A stretch of DNA of 42,122 nt from Deltaproteobacteria bacterium (GCA_019308905.1 JAFDHF010000034.1:1-42122), one strand, 5' to 3'; positions 24,498 through 32,964 are shown, numbered from the stretch's first letter. The notes: generated by a model not told the origin, from the sequence alone. Made by a program: numbers and translations.

Positions 24498-24887
24498 ATG
24501 AGCGAAAAGAAGAGGATTCTTGTGGTGGACGATGAACCTGATTTCTGTTCCATCGTCCAGGCCAATCTCGAGAAGGAGGGGTTCGAGGTGGAGGTCGCCT
24601 ATGATGGGGTGGAAGGCCTGGAGAAGGTTAAGGCGAATCCTCCGGATGCTATCGTCCTCGATGTCATGATGCCCGAGAAGGACGGCTACCAGGTCTGCGC
24701 GGAGCTCAAGGCAGACGAGCGCTATGCCGATATCCCCATCCTAATGTTGACCGCCGTAGCGTCCCGGGTATCGTCCACACGGTATTCCCATCGTGAGGGG
24801 ATGAGTATGGAGGCGGAGGACTATCTTCCCAAGCCGGCCTCCGCTCAGCAGATCCTGGAAAGCGTCAAGCGGCTTCTCAACCTCTGA
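24498..24887 (+). CDS. Stand-alone response regulator receiver protein
   Basis: This 129-residue protein is a single CheY-like receiver without an output domain. The phosphorylation site is complete: acidic pair D11-D12, phospho-acceptor D55, T85 and K112 (YLPKP). The ATG at 24498 has AAAGGAGGAG upstream. Its C-terminal part (GMSMEAEDYLPKPAS) closely resembles the degenerate receiver of the next gene (AMQMDAEDYLSIAPD), indicating a local duplication. With no DNA-binding domain it most likely acts by protein-protein contact. The two kinases encoded nearby on the opposite strand are candidate phosphodonors. It sits between two MetF-family genes on the same strand. Confidence 0.9.
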   Translation: MSEKKRILVVDDEPDFCSIVQANLEKEGFEVEVAYDGVEGLEKVKANPPDAIVLDVMMPEKDGYQVCAELKADERYADIPILMLTAVASRVSSTRYSHREGMSMEAEDYLPKPASAQQILESVKRLLNL

Positions 24888-25189
24888 AGTCGTGGACCAA
24901 TCCAATCTTCAGGAGCAGCCGAAGTGGAGTTCCGCCGCGGGTCTTTGATCGATGCTATGGAGGAGTTCGTGGCCGGACTTAGGCGTCGCCGAGGGCAGAG
25001 AGGCTGGATTGGTCGGGTCCTCTTTGCCGCCTCCCCATGCCTCAGGGATTAGCACTCGATCGCCCCGAACGATCTTGGCAGGAGTGGGGCAGGCTGCGGA
25101 TCGGTATGAGAGTCGGTTTGGCTCCTTTGGTCTGGAGTAGTTTGCGGAGCGAGGGATTCTCAGATGAGATCGTCTACAGGAGACTCGAA
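24888..25189 (+). other. 302-bp region between receiver gene and receiver-MetF fusion
   Basis: No convincing gene or promoter is seen. The frame of the downstream fusion stays open upstream to 25037, but the added residues look like translated non-coding DNA. The ATG at 25190 with AGGAGA at 25178-25183 is the better start. The region could hold a weak promoter or a long leader for the fusion gene. Confidence 0.4.
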
Positions 25190-27229
25190 ATGGAGAACAT
25201 AAAGGGACGGGCCAGGGTCCTTGTGGTGGGTAGTGAGTCTGATTTTCTGCAAATGGTGGGCAAGGCTCTTGAGGGCCGATTCGAAGTGCTCTTTGCATCG
25301 GACGAAAAGGAAGGGCTGTCCAAGGCGAGAACCGAACGGCCGGACGCGATCGTCTTGGGGTATCTCGAACCACGGGGCACCTCTTTTCGGCTCCACAAGA
25401 GACTCCGGGGGGGTTGGATAACCAAACATATCCCTCTGCTCGTGGTAGACGTCCGCCTCCCGGGGCAACCCCACAGGGGATGGACGAGTCAGGAAGCCAT
25501 GCAGATGGATGCGGAGGATTACCTTTCCATCGCACCGGATGATGCCGCCTCGATTTCGCGGATGATGGAGTCCGTTCAACTCCCGGAGAAGATCAGCACC
25601 CGGTTGAGCGAGAGGACCAACTCTCTCAAGGAGGCGATCCTCGACCCCGAGACCTTCTGTGTAACTTGGGAGCAGATCCCCGGTCGGGGGGCTTTTGAAA
25701 TCCAACAGGAGCAGGTGATCGACAACGTGGCCAAGGCCGCCGAGAGCGGCAGGATTCACGCCGTCAGCGTAACGGACAACCCGGGAGGGAATCCCGCTCT
25801 CTCCACAGAGATGTTGTGTGCGGAGATCAAGAAGCTCGGTGTCGAACCCCTGGTTCACCTCGCCTGCAGGGACAAGAACAGGAGTGAGATAGAGAGCATG
25901 CTTTACGGGGTCGCCGCAGAGGGTGTGAGAAATATTCTCGTCCTTTCGGGTGACTACCCGTCGGCCGAGGGGTTTGAGGGGAGACCCAAACCCGTGTTCG
26001 ATGTGGATCCGATCAATGCTCTCCGGTTGATCGAGACGATGAACCGAGGGTTGGAACACCAGGTCATGGGCAAGAAGGTCACCCTGGCTCCCACCGATCT
26101 GTTTGCCGGGGTCTGCGTCTCTCCTTTCAAGAAACTCGAGTCGGAGCTCATGGCTCAGTACTTCAAACTCAAGAAGAAGATCGAGGCAGGGGCCAAGTTC
26201 GTGATCACCCAGGTCGGCTATGACGCCAGAAAATTCCATGAGGTACTCCAGTGGTTGAGGGTCAACAACTACGACATACCTGTGTTCGCAAACGTATACG
26301 TCCTGCCCTATGGAGCGGCCAGGCTGATGAATGCCAACGGGATTCCCGGCTGCGTGGTGACCGATAAGCTGGTGGCAGAACTGGCAGAAGAGAGAAAGGC
26401 CGAGGACAAGGGGAAGTCCGGCCGGCTGCTCAGAGCCGCAAAGATGTATGCCATGGCCAAAGGCATGGGTTATGCGGGTGCCCACATCGGAGGACATGGC
26501 ATTACCTACGAGATGGTGGAATACATCATCGAGAAGGGGGAGGAGCTGTCCAAGGATTGGGAGAGCCTGGTGGCGGAGTTCGATTATCCCCAGCAGGACG
26601 GCTTCTACCTCTTTGAAAAGAACCCTGAGACAGGATTGAACACCGATGTCTTGGCCCAAAGGCCCCTGAGGCCCTCAAAGCCGCTCATCTATCGATTCGC
26701 CAGGATGGCGCACGGGCTGCTCTTCAACGAGAAGAGCTGGAGATTCAAGTTGCTCCGCCCGATGGCCAGAAGGGTCGACTCCTGGCCATGGGCCAAGGGG
26801 ACGGTCGATTACCTTGAGCACCTGGCCAAAGCAGCCCTTTTCCGTTGCATGAATTGCGGCGACTGTGCCCTTTTCGATGTGGCTTTTGTCTGTCCCATGT
26901 CCCAATGCCCGAAGAACCAGAGGAACGGGGCCTGCGGAGGGAGCTACGAGGGATGGTGTGAGGTATATCCCAACCAGAAGAAGTGTGTCTGGGTCCAGGC
27001 ATATGAGAGGCTTAAGGCCTACGGCGAGGAGACGGCCCTGGCGGATTACATCGTACCCCCCTGCAACTGGGAGCTGTGGCAGACCTCCTCGTGGCTCAAT
27101 TTCTATCTGGGCCGGGACCATACAGCCAGGAGGCTCGGCATCAAACCGCCCTCCGAAGAGACGCCCGCCGGGGAACGTGGTGAGGTAGTCCGGAAACCGG
27201 GGGAGAAGAAAGCCCGGTCCGGAAGCTAG
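25190..27229 (+). CDS. Pseudo-receiver-MetF-MetV fusion protein
   Basis: This 679-residue protein joins three modules. Residues 8-130 form a CheY-like receiver that has lost its active site: the acidic pair is G14-S15, the phospho-Asp is G57, the Thr is D87 and the Lys is I114. Residues 150-440 are a MetF barrel with the general acid E161, D255 (LSGDYP) and ITQVGYD. After a helical linker comes a MetV-like Cys-rich C terminus (CMNCGDC from C553, then CPMSQCPKNQRNGACGG, CEV and CVW). The N-terminal half of MetV (GCxGC) is missing. The ATG follows AGGAGA. MetF and MetV are separate in the other two sets here. The dead receiver may dock the intact receiver encoded upstream or a kinase and so control C1 flux, which is inference. 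Confidence 0.88.
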   Translation: MENIKGRARVLVVGSESDFLQMVGKALEGRFEVLFASDEKEGLSKARTERPDAIVLGYLEPRGTSFRLHKRLRGGWITKHIPLLVVDVRLPGQPHRGWTSQEAMQMDAEDYLSIAPDDAASISRMMESVQLPEKISTRLSERTNSLKEAILDPETFCVTWEQIPGRGAFEIQQEQVIDNVAKAAESGRIHAVSVTDNPGGNPALSTEMLCAEIKKLGVEPLVHLACRDKNRSEIESMLYGVAAEGVRNILVLSGDYPSAEGFEGRPKPVFDVDPINALRLIETMNRGLEHQVMGKKVTLAPTDLFAGVCVSPFKKLESELMAQYFKLKKKIEAGAKFVITQVGYDARKFHEVLQWLRVNNYDIPVFANVYVLPYGAARLMNANGIPGCVVTDKLVAELAEERKAEDKGKSGRLLRAAKMYAMAKGMGYAGAHIGGHGITYEMVEYIIEKGEELSKDWESLVAEFDYPQQDGFYLFEKNPETGLNTDVLAQRPLRPSKPLIYRFARMAHGLLFNEKSWRFKLLRPMARRVDSWPWAKGTVDYLEHLAKAALFRCMNCGDCALFDVAFVCPMSQCPKNQRNGACGGSYEGWCEVYPNQKKCVWVQAYERLKAYGEETALADYIVPPCNWELWQTSSWLNFYLGRDHTARRLGIKPPSEETPAGERGEVVRKPGEKKARSGS

Positions 27230-27236
27230 AGTTCAT

Positions 27237-28052
27237 ATGAAGGTCTTTTGCATCCTGGGCGATGAGCGGGCTTTTCGATCCAAATCGCCCGTCATCTTTT
27301 CGGCCGTGTTGAAACGAGTCGGAATCAAAGGGGTGTACGTGCCATTCAAGGTCGACCCGGATCAGTTAGGCCAGGCCGTGAGGAGCCTGAGAGCCCTCAA
27401 TATCTCGGGTGCAAATGTCACCGTTCCATACAAGGAGAAGGTCATTCCCCATCTCGATGCGCTTTCGGAAGGAGCGACACTCATCGGAGCGGTCAACACG
27501 GTTGTCCGTAACGGCGGAATACTCAAGGGTTACAATACCAATGCCATCGGTTTCATGGATGCCCTCGATCACGCCGGTTTTGATGTGGCCGGCAAGTCTG
27601 CCCTGGTTTTTGGGGCCGGGGGTGCAGCCAAGGCGGTGGTTTTCATACTCAACTGGCTTCGGGCTGAATCGATTCTCATAGCGGCCAGGAGAGAGGAGAA
27701 AGCCGCAGAGATCGTCAACCGCATCGGGGGCGAGTCAAAGCCGATGGCCGCCCTGCTCGATGGACCCGTAGCCGCCCACATAGTGGTCAACGCCACCCCC
27801 GTATCCAGTCCGGACGAGTCGGCCGAATTGGCTGCCCTTGTCGCGGGACTGGACATTCCTGGATGCGAGCTGGTCCTCGATCTCAACTACGGCCGCCCCC
27901 GAAATCTCTGGCAGGAGCTGGCCCTTTCCAGGAACATACCCTTCATGGACGGCCGGCACGCCCTCGCCTTTCAGGCAAAGCGGAGCTTCGCCCTCTGGAC
28001 AGGAATCCAGGTTGAGCCGGAGGAGTTTCTCAGAGCCATGGGCGAGGCATGA
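27237..28052 (+). CDS. aroE: Shikimate dehydrogenase-like protein with Asp-to-Asn active-site change
   Basis: The 271-residue protein has the AroE fold. Its N-terminal substrate domain has SKSP, NVTVPYKEK (catalytic Lys66) and GAVNT. Its NADP-binding domain has GAGGAAKAV, and NATP follows. The catalytic Asp, D102 in E. coli AroE (GYNTD), is Asn102 here (GYNTNAIGF, codon AAT), so normal shikimate oxidation may be impaired or another substrate used. It starts seven bases after the fusion gene stop, with a weak GGAAG site, so it is probably co-transcribed with the MetF fusion. It ends two bases before the convergent kinase gene. Calling it AroE is by homology; the true substrate is open. Confidence 0.8.
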   Translation: MKVFCILGDERAFRSKSPVIFSAVLKRVGIKGVYVPFKVDPDQLGQAVRSLRALNISGANVTVPYKEKVIPHLDALSEGATLIGAVNTVVRNGGILKGYNTNAIGFMDALDHAGFDVAGKSALVFGAGGAAKAVVFILNWLRAESILIAARREEKAAEIVNRIGGESKPMAALLDGPVAAHIVVNATPVSSPDESAELAALVAGLDIPGCELVLDLNYGRPRNLWQELALSRNIPFMDGRHALAFQAKRSFALWTGIQVEPEEFLRAMGEA

Positions 28053-28054
28053 GA

Positions 28055-29566
28055 TCAGCCGGGCTCTTGGGTGGCTTTCACGGGGAGGACGACCGTGAAG
28101 GTACTACCCTCTTCCGGGGTGCTCTCCACCTCGATGAACCCGCCCAGGGAATCCACGAGACCCTTGACGATGGGCAGCCCGAGTCCCGTACCGGTTATGT
28201 GCCTCGTCTTCTCGTTTTTCACCCGGTAGAATCGGTCGAAGATCTTGTCGAGATGCCTCGGTTCTATTCCAAACCCGTTATCTATGACTTCCACGCGGAT
28301 GTTGATTCCGGCAAGCTCGGCCCTTACCCTGATTGCTCCCCCCTCCTGGGTATAGTTGATGGCATTGGTTATGAGATTTCCGAAGATGCTTTCCAGTGCC
28401 AGGGGATCAGCGGTGATCTGGGGGAGGGGTTTGTCCGGTAGTTCGAGGAGCAGGGATTGATTCCGGCTCTTTGCCCTGGCAAGCAGAAAATCGATGACCC
28501 CTTCGAGGATCTCCTCGAGCTGGACCTGCTTGGGCTCCTGAGCCACGATCCCCGCCTCGATTCGGGACAGATCGAGGAGATCCCCGATGAGGGCAATCAG
28601 TCCCTGGGTCTTTTCTTTGGCCCGGGACAGAATGTACTGGTCGTTTTTGGAGGTCTGCCCCACTACGTCCGTAAGGACGAGGGCCAGCTGTTCGTGGATC
28701 GTTGAAAGAGGAGATCTGAGCTCGTGGGAGACCTTGGCCACGAACTCTGACTTGAGTCGATCCAGGGCCTTCATCTCTGTAATGTCCACGACGTTGACCA
28801 CGGCCCCCAGGCATTCCTTCCTTTCACCCAGAACAGGATGGCCCCTTGCGAGCAGGTACTTCTCGTTGGGCAGGGCGAGCTCGTAGGTGGGGATATCGTC
28901 AAAATCCACATGTTTTCCCTGGGAGATCTCCATGACGAGATTGCAGAGCCCGGGGTCGGTGACATACCTGTCTATCTGATCCCCAGGCCCCCGGTCAGGG
29001 GAGAGGTCGAGGAGTTGTCGGAAGGCCGGGTTCATGAGAACTACCTGCCCCCTGGCGTTTGTCACCACCACCCCGTCCGGAAGGGATTGGAGAATCGTAT
29101 GGAGGCGGCTCTTCTCCGTGTCCAGATCAGAGAGGGTTCTCCTCCGCTCCTCTTCGAGTTTCTCTGCTTCCCTGGTGAGACGGAACTTTTCCAGCGCCCT
29201 GTTCACCACGATCCGCAACTGGTCGGGCTCGAAGGGTTTGGGGATGAAGTCGTAGGCCCCCTGTTTCATCGCCTCGATTGCCGTCTCCACCGTGGCATAC
29301 CCGGTAATCACGATGACCAGAATCGTGTCATCCATCTCCCGGATCCGCCTGAGCACCTCCATCCCATCCATGCCCGGCATCTTCATGTCGAGGAGGACGA
29401 TGGAGGCCCTCTCCTTCTCGAGAACCGCAAGCGCCTCTTCTCCCTGGGCAGCGGTGAGAACCTGGCAGTTCATCCGGCTGAGGATTCTCTGAGAGCCCTC
29501 TCTGATGCCCTCTTCATCATCCACAACCAGGACTCGCGGGGCGCCGGGGTTACTCTCCATCTCCAC
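28055..29566 (-). CDS. Hybrid sensor kinase: receiver-PAS-HisKA-HATPase
   Basis: The 503-residue soluble protein has an N-terminal receiver (D16-D17, D60, T88, K110, all intact), a coiled-coil linker near 125-155 and a PAS domain at about 155-265. A HisKA domain with H281 (VSHELRSP) and a HATPase domain (ITNAINY, DNGFGI, GTGLGLPIV) follow. No membrane segment is present, so it senses an internal signal or receives a phosphate from another kinase. It overlaps the upstream kinase gene by 17 bp and is translationally coupled to it, making a likely phosphorelay pair. The 3' end lies two bases from that of aroE. The receiver protein at 24498 is a candidate downstream target, which is inference. 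Confidence 0.9.
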   Translation of the reverse strand: MEMESNPGAPRVLVVDDEEGIREGSQRILSRMNCQVLTAAQGEEALAVLEKERASIVLLDMKMPGMDGMEVLRRIREMDDTILVIVITGYATVETAIEAMKQGAYDFIPKPFEPDQLRIVVNRALEKFRLTREAEKLEEERRRTLSDLDTEKSRLHTILQSLPDGVVVTNARGQVVLMNPAFRQLLDLSPDRGPGDQIDRYVTDPGLCNLVMEISQGKHVDFDDIPTYELALPNEKYLLARGHPVLGERKECLGAVVNVVDITEMKALDRLKSEFVAKVSHELRSPLSTIHEQLALVLTDVVGQTSKNDQYILSRAKEKTQGLIALIGDLLDLSRIEAGIVAQEPKQVQLEEILEGVIDFLLARAKSRNQSLLLELPDKPLPQITADPLALESIFGNLITNAINYTQEGGAIRVRAELAGINIRVEVIDNGFGIEPRHLDKIFDRFYRVKNEKTRHITGTGLGLPIVKGLVDSLGGFIEVESTPEEGSTFTVVLPVKATQEPG

Positions 29567-31046
29567 TGTCTCCGCTATCGGGCCGGGTAAGGGGGAGTTC
29601 GATTACGAAGGTGGTACCTTCGCCCGGTCGACTCCTTGCCGTGATGCGGCCGCCGTGGTTCTCCACGATGCCGTACACCAGGCTGAGCCCCAGGCCCGTG
29701 CCCTTTCCCTCTTCTTTGGTGGTAAAAAAGGGCTCGAAAATCTGCGGCAGGATCTCCTCGGGTATGCCCGGCCCCGTGTCCGTGATCTCGATGATCACCC
29801 CTTCGCCGTCAGGGGAGAGACGGGTTTTCAGTGTAAGGGTCCCCTTTCCCTCCATCGCCTCGACGGCATTGAGAATGATGTTCATGAACATGTGGTTGAG
29901 CTGTTGGATGTCCCCCTGGACAGGGGGGAGGGAGGGACTCAGTTGCTTCTCTATCTCTATGTTCTGAAAGATGGCCTGGTTCTCCAGGAGAAAGAGGGTC
30001 CTCGAGATGGCGCGGTTTATGTCGTGGGGACGCATCTCCTGGCGGGTCTGCCGGGCGAACTCGAGGAGTTCCTTGACCGTGTCGCGGCACCTCTGGGCGT
30101 CCTTGAGGATGCGCTCGAGGTCCTGCCGGGCCCCGTCTTCAAGTTGGTACTCCTCGAGGGCGAGTTTGGCAAAGAGGGTGATCCCTCCCAGGGGGTTGTT
30201 GAGCTGGTGAGCTACACCGGCGGCGAGTTTTCCGAGTGAGGCCATCTTCTCGGACTGGAGCAGCTGGAGTTGGGTCTTTTCCAGCGCCTCTTTCATTCTC
30301 AGGGTCTCGCGGAGATCGTGAAAGAACCCGATGGTGGCTACCTCCCGGTCCCCTTCGCACACGATGGCCGCGTTGAGGCTGATTGGGATCGCCTCGCCGT
30401 CTTTTCTCAGAAGATCGACCTGATAGGATTTGAGCTTTCCCCTGCCCCCATAATCTTCGCTGCGAAGCTTCTGCATTACGTCTCGTGCGCCGTCGCCGGG
30501 ATAGATATCCCGGATGTTGAGGCGGTGGAGGGCCTCCTCTATGGTGTAGCCCAGGATCTCTGAGGCGGCGTCGTTGAAGATGAGGATTCTCCCGGTCTTG
30601 TCTGATGCGATGACACCGTCAACGGAGCTCAGGATCAGGTTCCGCAAGAAGGCGCTGGACCGGTGGAGGCTCTCCTCGAGCTTACCCAGGATGGGGAGGT
30701 CGAAATCCAGGACCGCGACAGCCTCGACCGTCTTTCCCGAGAAGATGGGGTAGGCGTAAAGACACGAGATAACCTCCTCCTGGGGACAGTGCTGGCCTTC
30801 TCTTAGGACGGGCTTACCGGTCCTCATGGTCTCCATTGCGGGACAGTTCTCACAGGGACAGGAGAGACCGTTGTAGACCTGGTGGCAGCGTTTGCCGAGA
30901 ACCCGGGATCCCCCTTCCCGAGCAGCCTCCCTTGTGGTTGCAAGGATTTCACAGTCGGGCGAGACGACCACGACGTTATGTTTGAAAGCGTAGAGAGCCC
31001 GGAGGAGGTATTCTCTCTGTCGATCCACCTGCATTTCTCTTCCCAT
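29550..31046 (-). CDS. PAS-domain histidine kinase with Cys-rich N-terminal sensor
   Basis: The 498-residue soluble kinase has an N-terminal PAS-like domain with a Cys cluster (C54-H55, C63, C65, C68 in CHQVYNG and CPCENCP), which may bind metal or sense redox state. A second PAS domain lies at about 130-245. The HisKA domain has H280 in the NtrB-like GVAHQLNNPL box, and the HATPase domain has NAVEAMEGKG, DTGPGIP and GTGLGLSLVYGI. No transmembrane helix is seen, suggesting a cytoplasmic redox or metabolite sensor. It is the first gene of a two-kinase operon and diverges from metF at 31292. Cys-rich PAS segments of this kind occur in other anaerobic proteobacterial kinases. The ligand here is unknown. 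Confidence 0.9.
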   Translation of the reverse strand: MGREMQVDRQREYLLRALYAFKHNVVVVSPDCEILATTREAAREGGSRVLGKRCHQVYNGLSCPCENCPAMETMRTGKPVLREGQHCPQEEVISCLYAYPIFSGKTVEAVAVLDFDLPILGKLEESLHRSSAFLRNLILSSVDGVIASDKTGRILIFNDAASEILGYTIEEALHRLNIRDIYPGDGARDVMQKLRSEDYGGRGKLKSYQVDLLRKDGEAIPISLNAAIVCEGDREVATIGFFHDLRETLRMKEALEKTQLQLLQSEKMASLGKLAAGVAHQLNNPLGGITLFAKLALEEYQLEDGARQDLERILKDAQRCRDTVKELLEFARQTRQEMRPHDINRAISRTLFLLENQAIFQNIEIEKQLSPSLPPVQGDIQQLNHMFMNIILNAVEAMEGKGTLTLKTRLSPDGEGVIIEITDTGPGIPEEILPQIFEPFFTTKEEGKGTGLGLSLVYGIVENHGGRITARSRPGEGTTFVIELPLTRPDSGDSGDGE

Positions 31047-31134
31047 TGGGAAAGCGACCTTTGAAAGGTTACCGGTAAACCGCCGATCCTGTCAAGGGTC
31101 ACAAAGATCGGCCGGGGCTTGTGAAAAAATATAC

Positions 31135-31163
31135 TTGAATTAGCCCTTGAAATGAGTTAATTT
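31135..31163 (+). promoter_or_regulatory. Possible promoter of the metF-cytochrome operon
   Basis: TTGAAT (31135-31140), a 17-bp spacer and TAATTT (31158-31163) lie in an AT-rich island of the 245-bp gap between the divergent kinase and metF genes. Both boxes are imperfect. The placement and the local drop in GC content support a promoter here, possibly serving both directions. Confidence 0.35.
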
Positions 31164-31221
31164 ACTGCTGACCTACTCGCCCCAGACAGAAGAACAACTG
31201 GGATTCTCCGACCATCGATAG

Positions 31222-31255
31222 GCCCCCTGAAAGAGGGATAGCAAGTTCAGGGGGC
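31222..31255 (+). promoter_or_regulatory. 10-bp perfect hairpin in the metF leader
   Basis: GCCCCCTGAA (31222-31231) and TTCAGGGGGC (31246-31255) form a perfect 10-bp stem with a 14-nt loop, 36 bp upstream of the metF start. It is downstream of the predicted promoter and not followed by a T-run. It could be a leader RNA stem or a palindromic operator. Which one cannot be decided from sequence. Confidence 0.45.
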
Positions 31256-31291
31256 TGGCGCGTTAATTTCCATGAGGAAAGGGCAATACAG

Positions 31292-32215
31292 ATGAAATCA
31301 GAGAGTCATCTCGAAAAGGTATTGGAAGCCGGGCATTTTGCCTTTACGGGTGAACTCGGACCGCCCCGTGGAGCCAATGTTGAAGCCGTGAGAAAGAAGG
31401 CAGGCCATTTGAAGGGAATGGTCGATGCCGTGAACATAACCGACAACCAGACCGCCGTGGTCCGGTTGTCGAGCTGGGCGACATCGCTGATCGTGCTCGA
31501 GGAGGGCCTCGAACCGAATTTCCAGATGACCTGCCGGGACAGGAACCGCCTGGCCATGCAGGCCGACATTCTCGGGGCCTACGCCCTTGGCATCAGGAAC
31601 ATGCTCTGTCTCACCGGCGACCACCAGCAGTTCGGAGACCATCCGAAGTCGAAGGGCGTATTCGACATCGACTCCATCCAGTTGATCAGCATGGTGAAGA
31701 CCATGCGGGACGAGGGCAAGTTCCTGAACGGTGTCGAGATCGACGTTCCTCCAAAGGTATTTATCGGGGCTGCGGCCAACCCTTTCGGTGAGCCCTTCGA
31801 GTGGCGCGTGCACCGTCTGGCCAAGAAAATCGCGGCGGGTGCAGACTTCATTCAGACCCAGTGCATCTACAACATGGACAAGTTCAGGGAGTGGATTCGC
31901 CAGGCAAACGACATGGGATTGACGGAAAAGGTCTATATCCTGGCCGGCGTCACCCCGCTCAAGAGTGTAGGTATGGCAAAATACATGAAAACAAGCGTTC
32001 CCGGTCTGGACGTGCCCGACGAATACATAAAACGCCTTCAAGGGGTGGAGAAGAAGAAGGCCGCAGAAGAGGGTATCAAGATCGCCTGCGAACAGATAGA
32101 GCAGTTCAAGGATATGAAGGGAGTGGCCGGTGTGCACCTCATGGCGATTGAGTGGGAGCATAGGGTACCGGAGATCGCCGAGCGGGCCAAGGTGTTGCCC
32201 AGGCCCCAGGTGTAG
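31292..32215 (+). CDS. metF: Methylenetetrahydrofolate reductase, cytochrome-linked (paralogue 4)
   Basis: The 307-residue protein keeps all key MetF residues: Glu21 (TGELGPPRG, equivalent to E. coli E28), the Asp in CLTGDHQ and the Gln in IQTQCIYN. It is the MetF most similar in length and layout to the one at 16438, but it has the catalytic Glu that copy lacks. It leads an operon with a membrane cytochrome b, a two-cluster Fe-S protein, a tetraheme cytochrome c and metV. This layout suggests that its electrons go to or come from the membrane rather than a soluble Hdr complex. The ATG at 31292 follows GAGGAAAGG with a slightly long spacer. The leader contains a perfect hairpin. Confidence 0.93.
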   Translation: MKSESHLEKVLEAGHFAFTGELGPPRGANVEAVRKKAGHLKGMVDAVNITDNQTAVVRLSSWATSLIVLEEGLEPNFQMTCRDRNRLAMQADILGAYALGIRNMLCLTGDHQQFGDHPKSKGVFDIDSIQLISMVKTMRDEGKFLNGVEIDVPPKVFIGAAANPFGEPFEWRVHRLAKKIAAGADFIQTQCIYNMDKFREWIRQANDMGLTEKVYILAGVTPLKSVGMAKYMKTSVPGLDVPDEYIKRLQGVEKKKAAEEGIKIACEQIEQFKDMKGVAGVHLMAIEWEHRVPEIAERAKVLPRPQV

Positions 32216-32304
32216 GAAGGGCCTGGTCTGGTTGGGCCTGGGGAAGGGGCTTCTTTCCCGCTGAGGTGCGGCAGGCAGCGAGATCAGAGAACAAGGGGGC
32301 ATCG

Positions 32305-32964
32305 ATGTACGATTTTGTTCGTGGACCGCTGGTGTGGGTGGCTTTTGCGGTTTTCTTCGGAGGGCTGGTCTTTCAGGCCCTTCGATTCTTCAGCCTCACC
32401 AGAAAGAGGGATCGGGTTTTTCTCCCTGCAGGTATGCAGAGACGGGGAGGAGAGTCGGCCGGGCCCTCGAGAAACTGGCTTCGCTCTCTCAGGTTCACCA
32501 TCATAGGGACCCACCCGGTCATGACCGTTGTCACCTCTGTCTTCCATGTCTGCCTCTTCGTGACCCCGATTTTTCTTCTGGCCCACAGCATCCTCTTTTA
32601 CGAATCCTGGGGCATAGGGATATGGAGCTTTTCCGAATCCACGACAGAGGTGCTCACGATCGTCTTTCTTGCGTGTGGAGTCTTCTTTCTTCTTAGACGG
32701 ATACTTCTCCGGCGGGTGCGGGCGATCACGACGGCTTATGACTATATAATTCTATTTGTCACGGTTGCTCCTTTTCTGTCAGGTTTCTTTGCCTACCACC
32801 AGTGGTTCGACTACAAGACCATGGTCATCGCTCATATCCTGACAGGGGAGTTGATGCTGGTGGTGATACCCTTCACCAAGTTGGGACACATGCTCTTCTT
32901 CTTCCTCTACCGTTTTCTTATCGGTAGTGAGTACAGCTTTGGACAGGGAAGCAGGACGTGGTAG
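32305..32964 (+). CDS. NarI/TmcC-type membrane cytochrome b subunit
   Basis: The 219-residue protein has five predicted transmembrane helices and resembles the gamma subunits of nitrate reductase and the membrane cytochrome b of Dsr/Tmc/Hme-type complexes. Two His of the last helix are 18 residues apart (IAHILTGELMLVVIPFTK followed by LGH), the same spacing as the NarI heme ligands. Further His lie in helix 2 (IGTHP, VFHVC, LLAHS), so two b hemes are plausible. The ATG at 32305 has a GGGGG site upstream and the first helix starts soon after. An earlier in-frame start at 32266 has no support. It probably exchanges electrons between the quinone pool, the periplasmic cytochrome c encoded two genes downstream and the cytoplasmic Fe-S protein. 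Confidence 0.85.
   Translation: MYDFVRGPLVWVAFAVFFGGLVFQALRFFSLTRKRDRVFLPAGMQRRGGESAGPSRNWLRSLRFTIIGTHPVMTVVTSVFHVCLFVTPIFLLAHSILFYESWGIGIWSFSESTTEVLTIVFLACGVFFLLRRILLRRVRAITTAYDYIILFVTVAPFLSGFFAYHQWFDYKTMVIAHILTGELMLVVIPFTKLGHMLFFFLYRFLIGSEYSFGQGSRTW

Noticed and set aside
24952-25140. Small gene between the receiver and the MetF fusion
   Set aside because: The predicted peptide is low-complexity, without a recognisable family or a good start, and overlaps the possible leader of the fusion gene.
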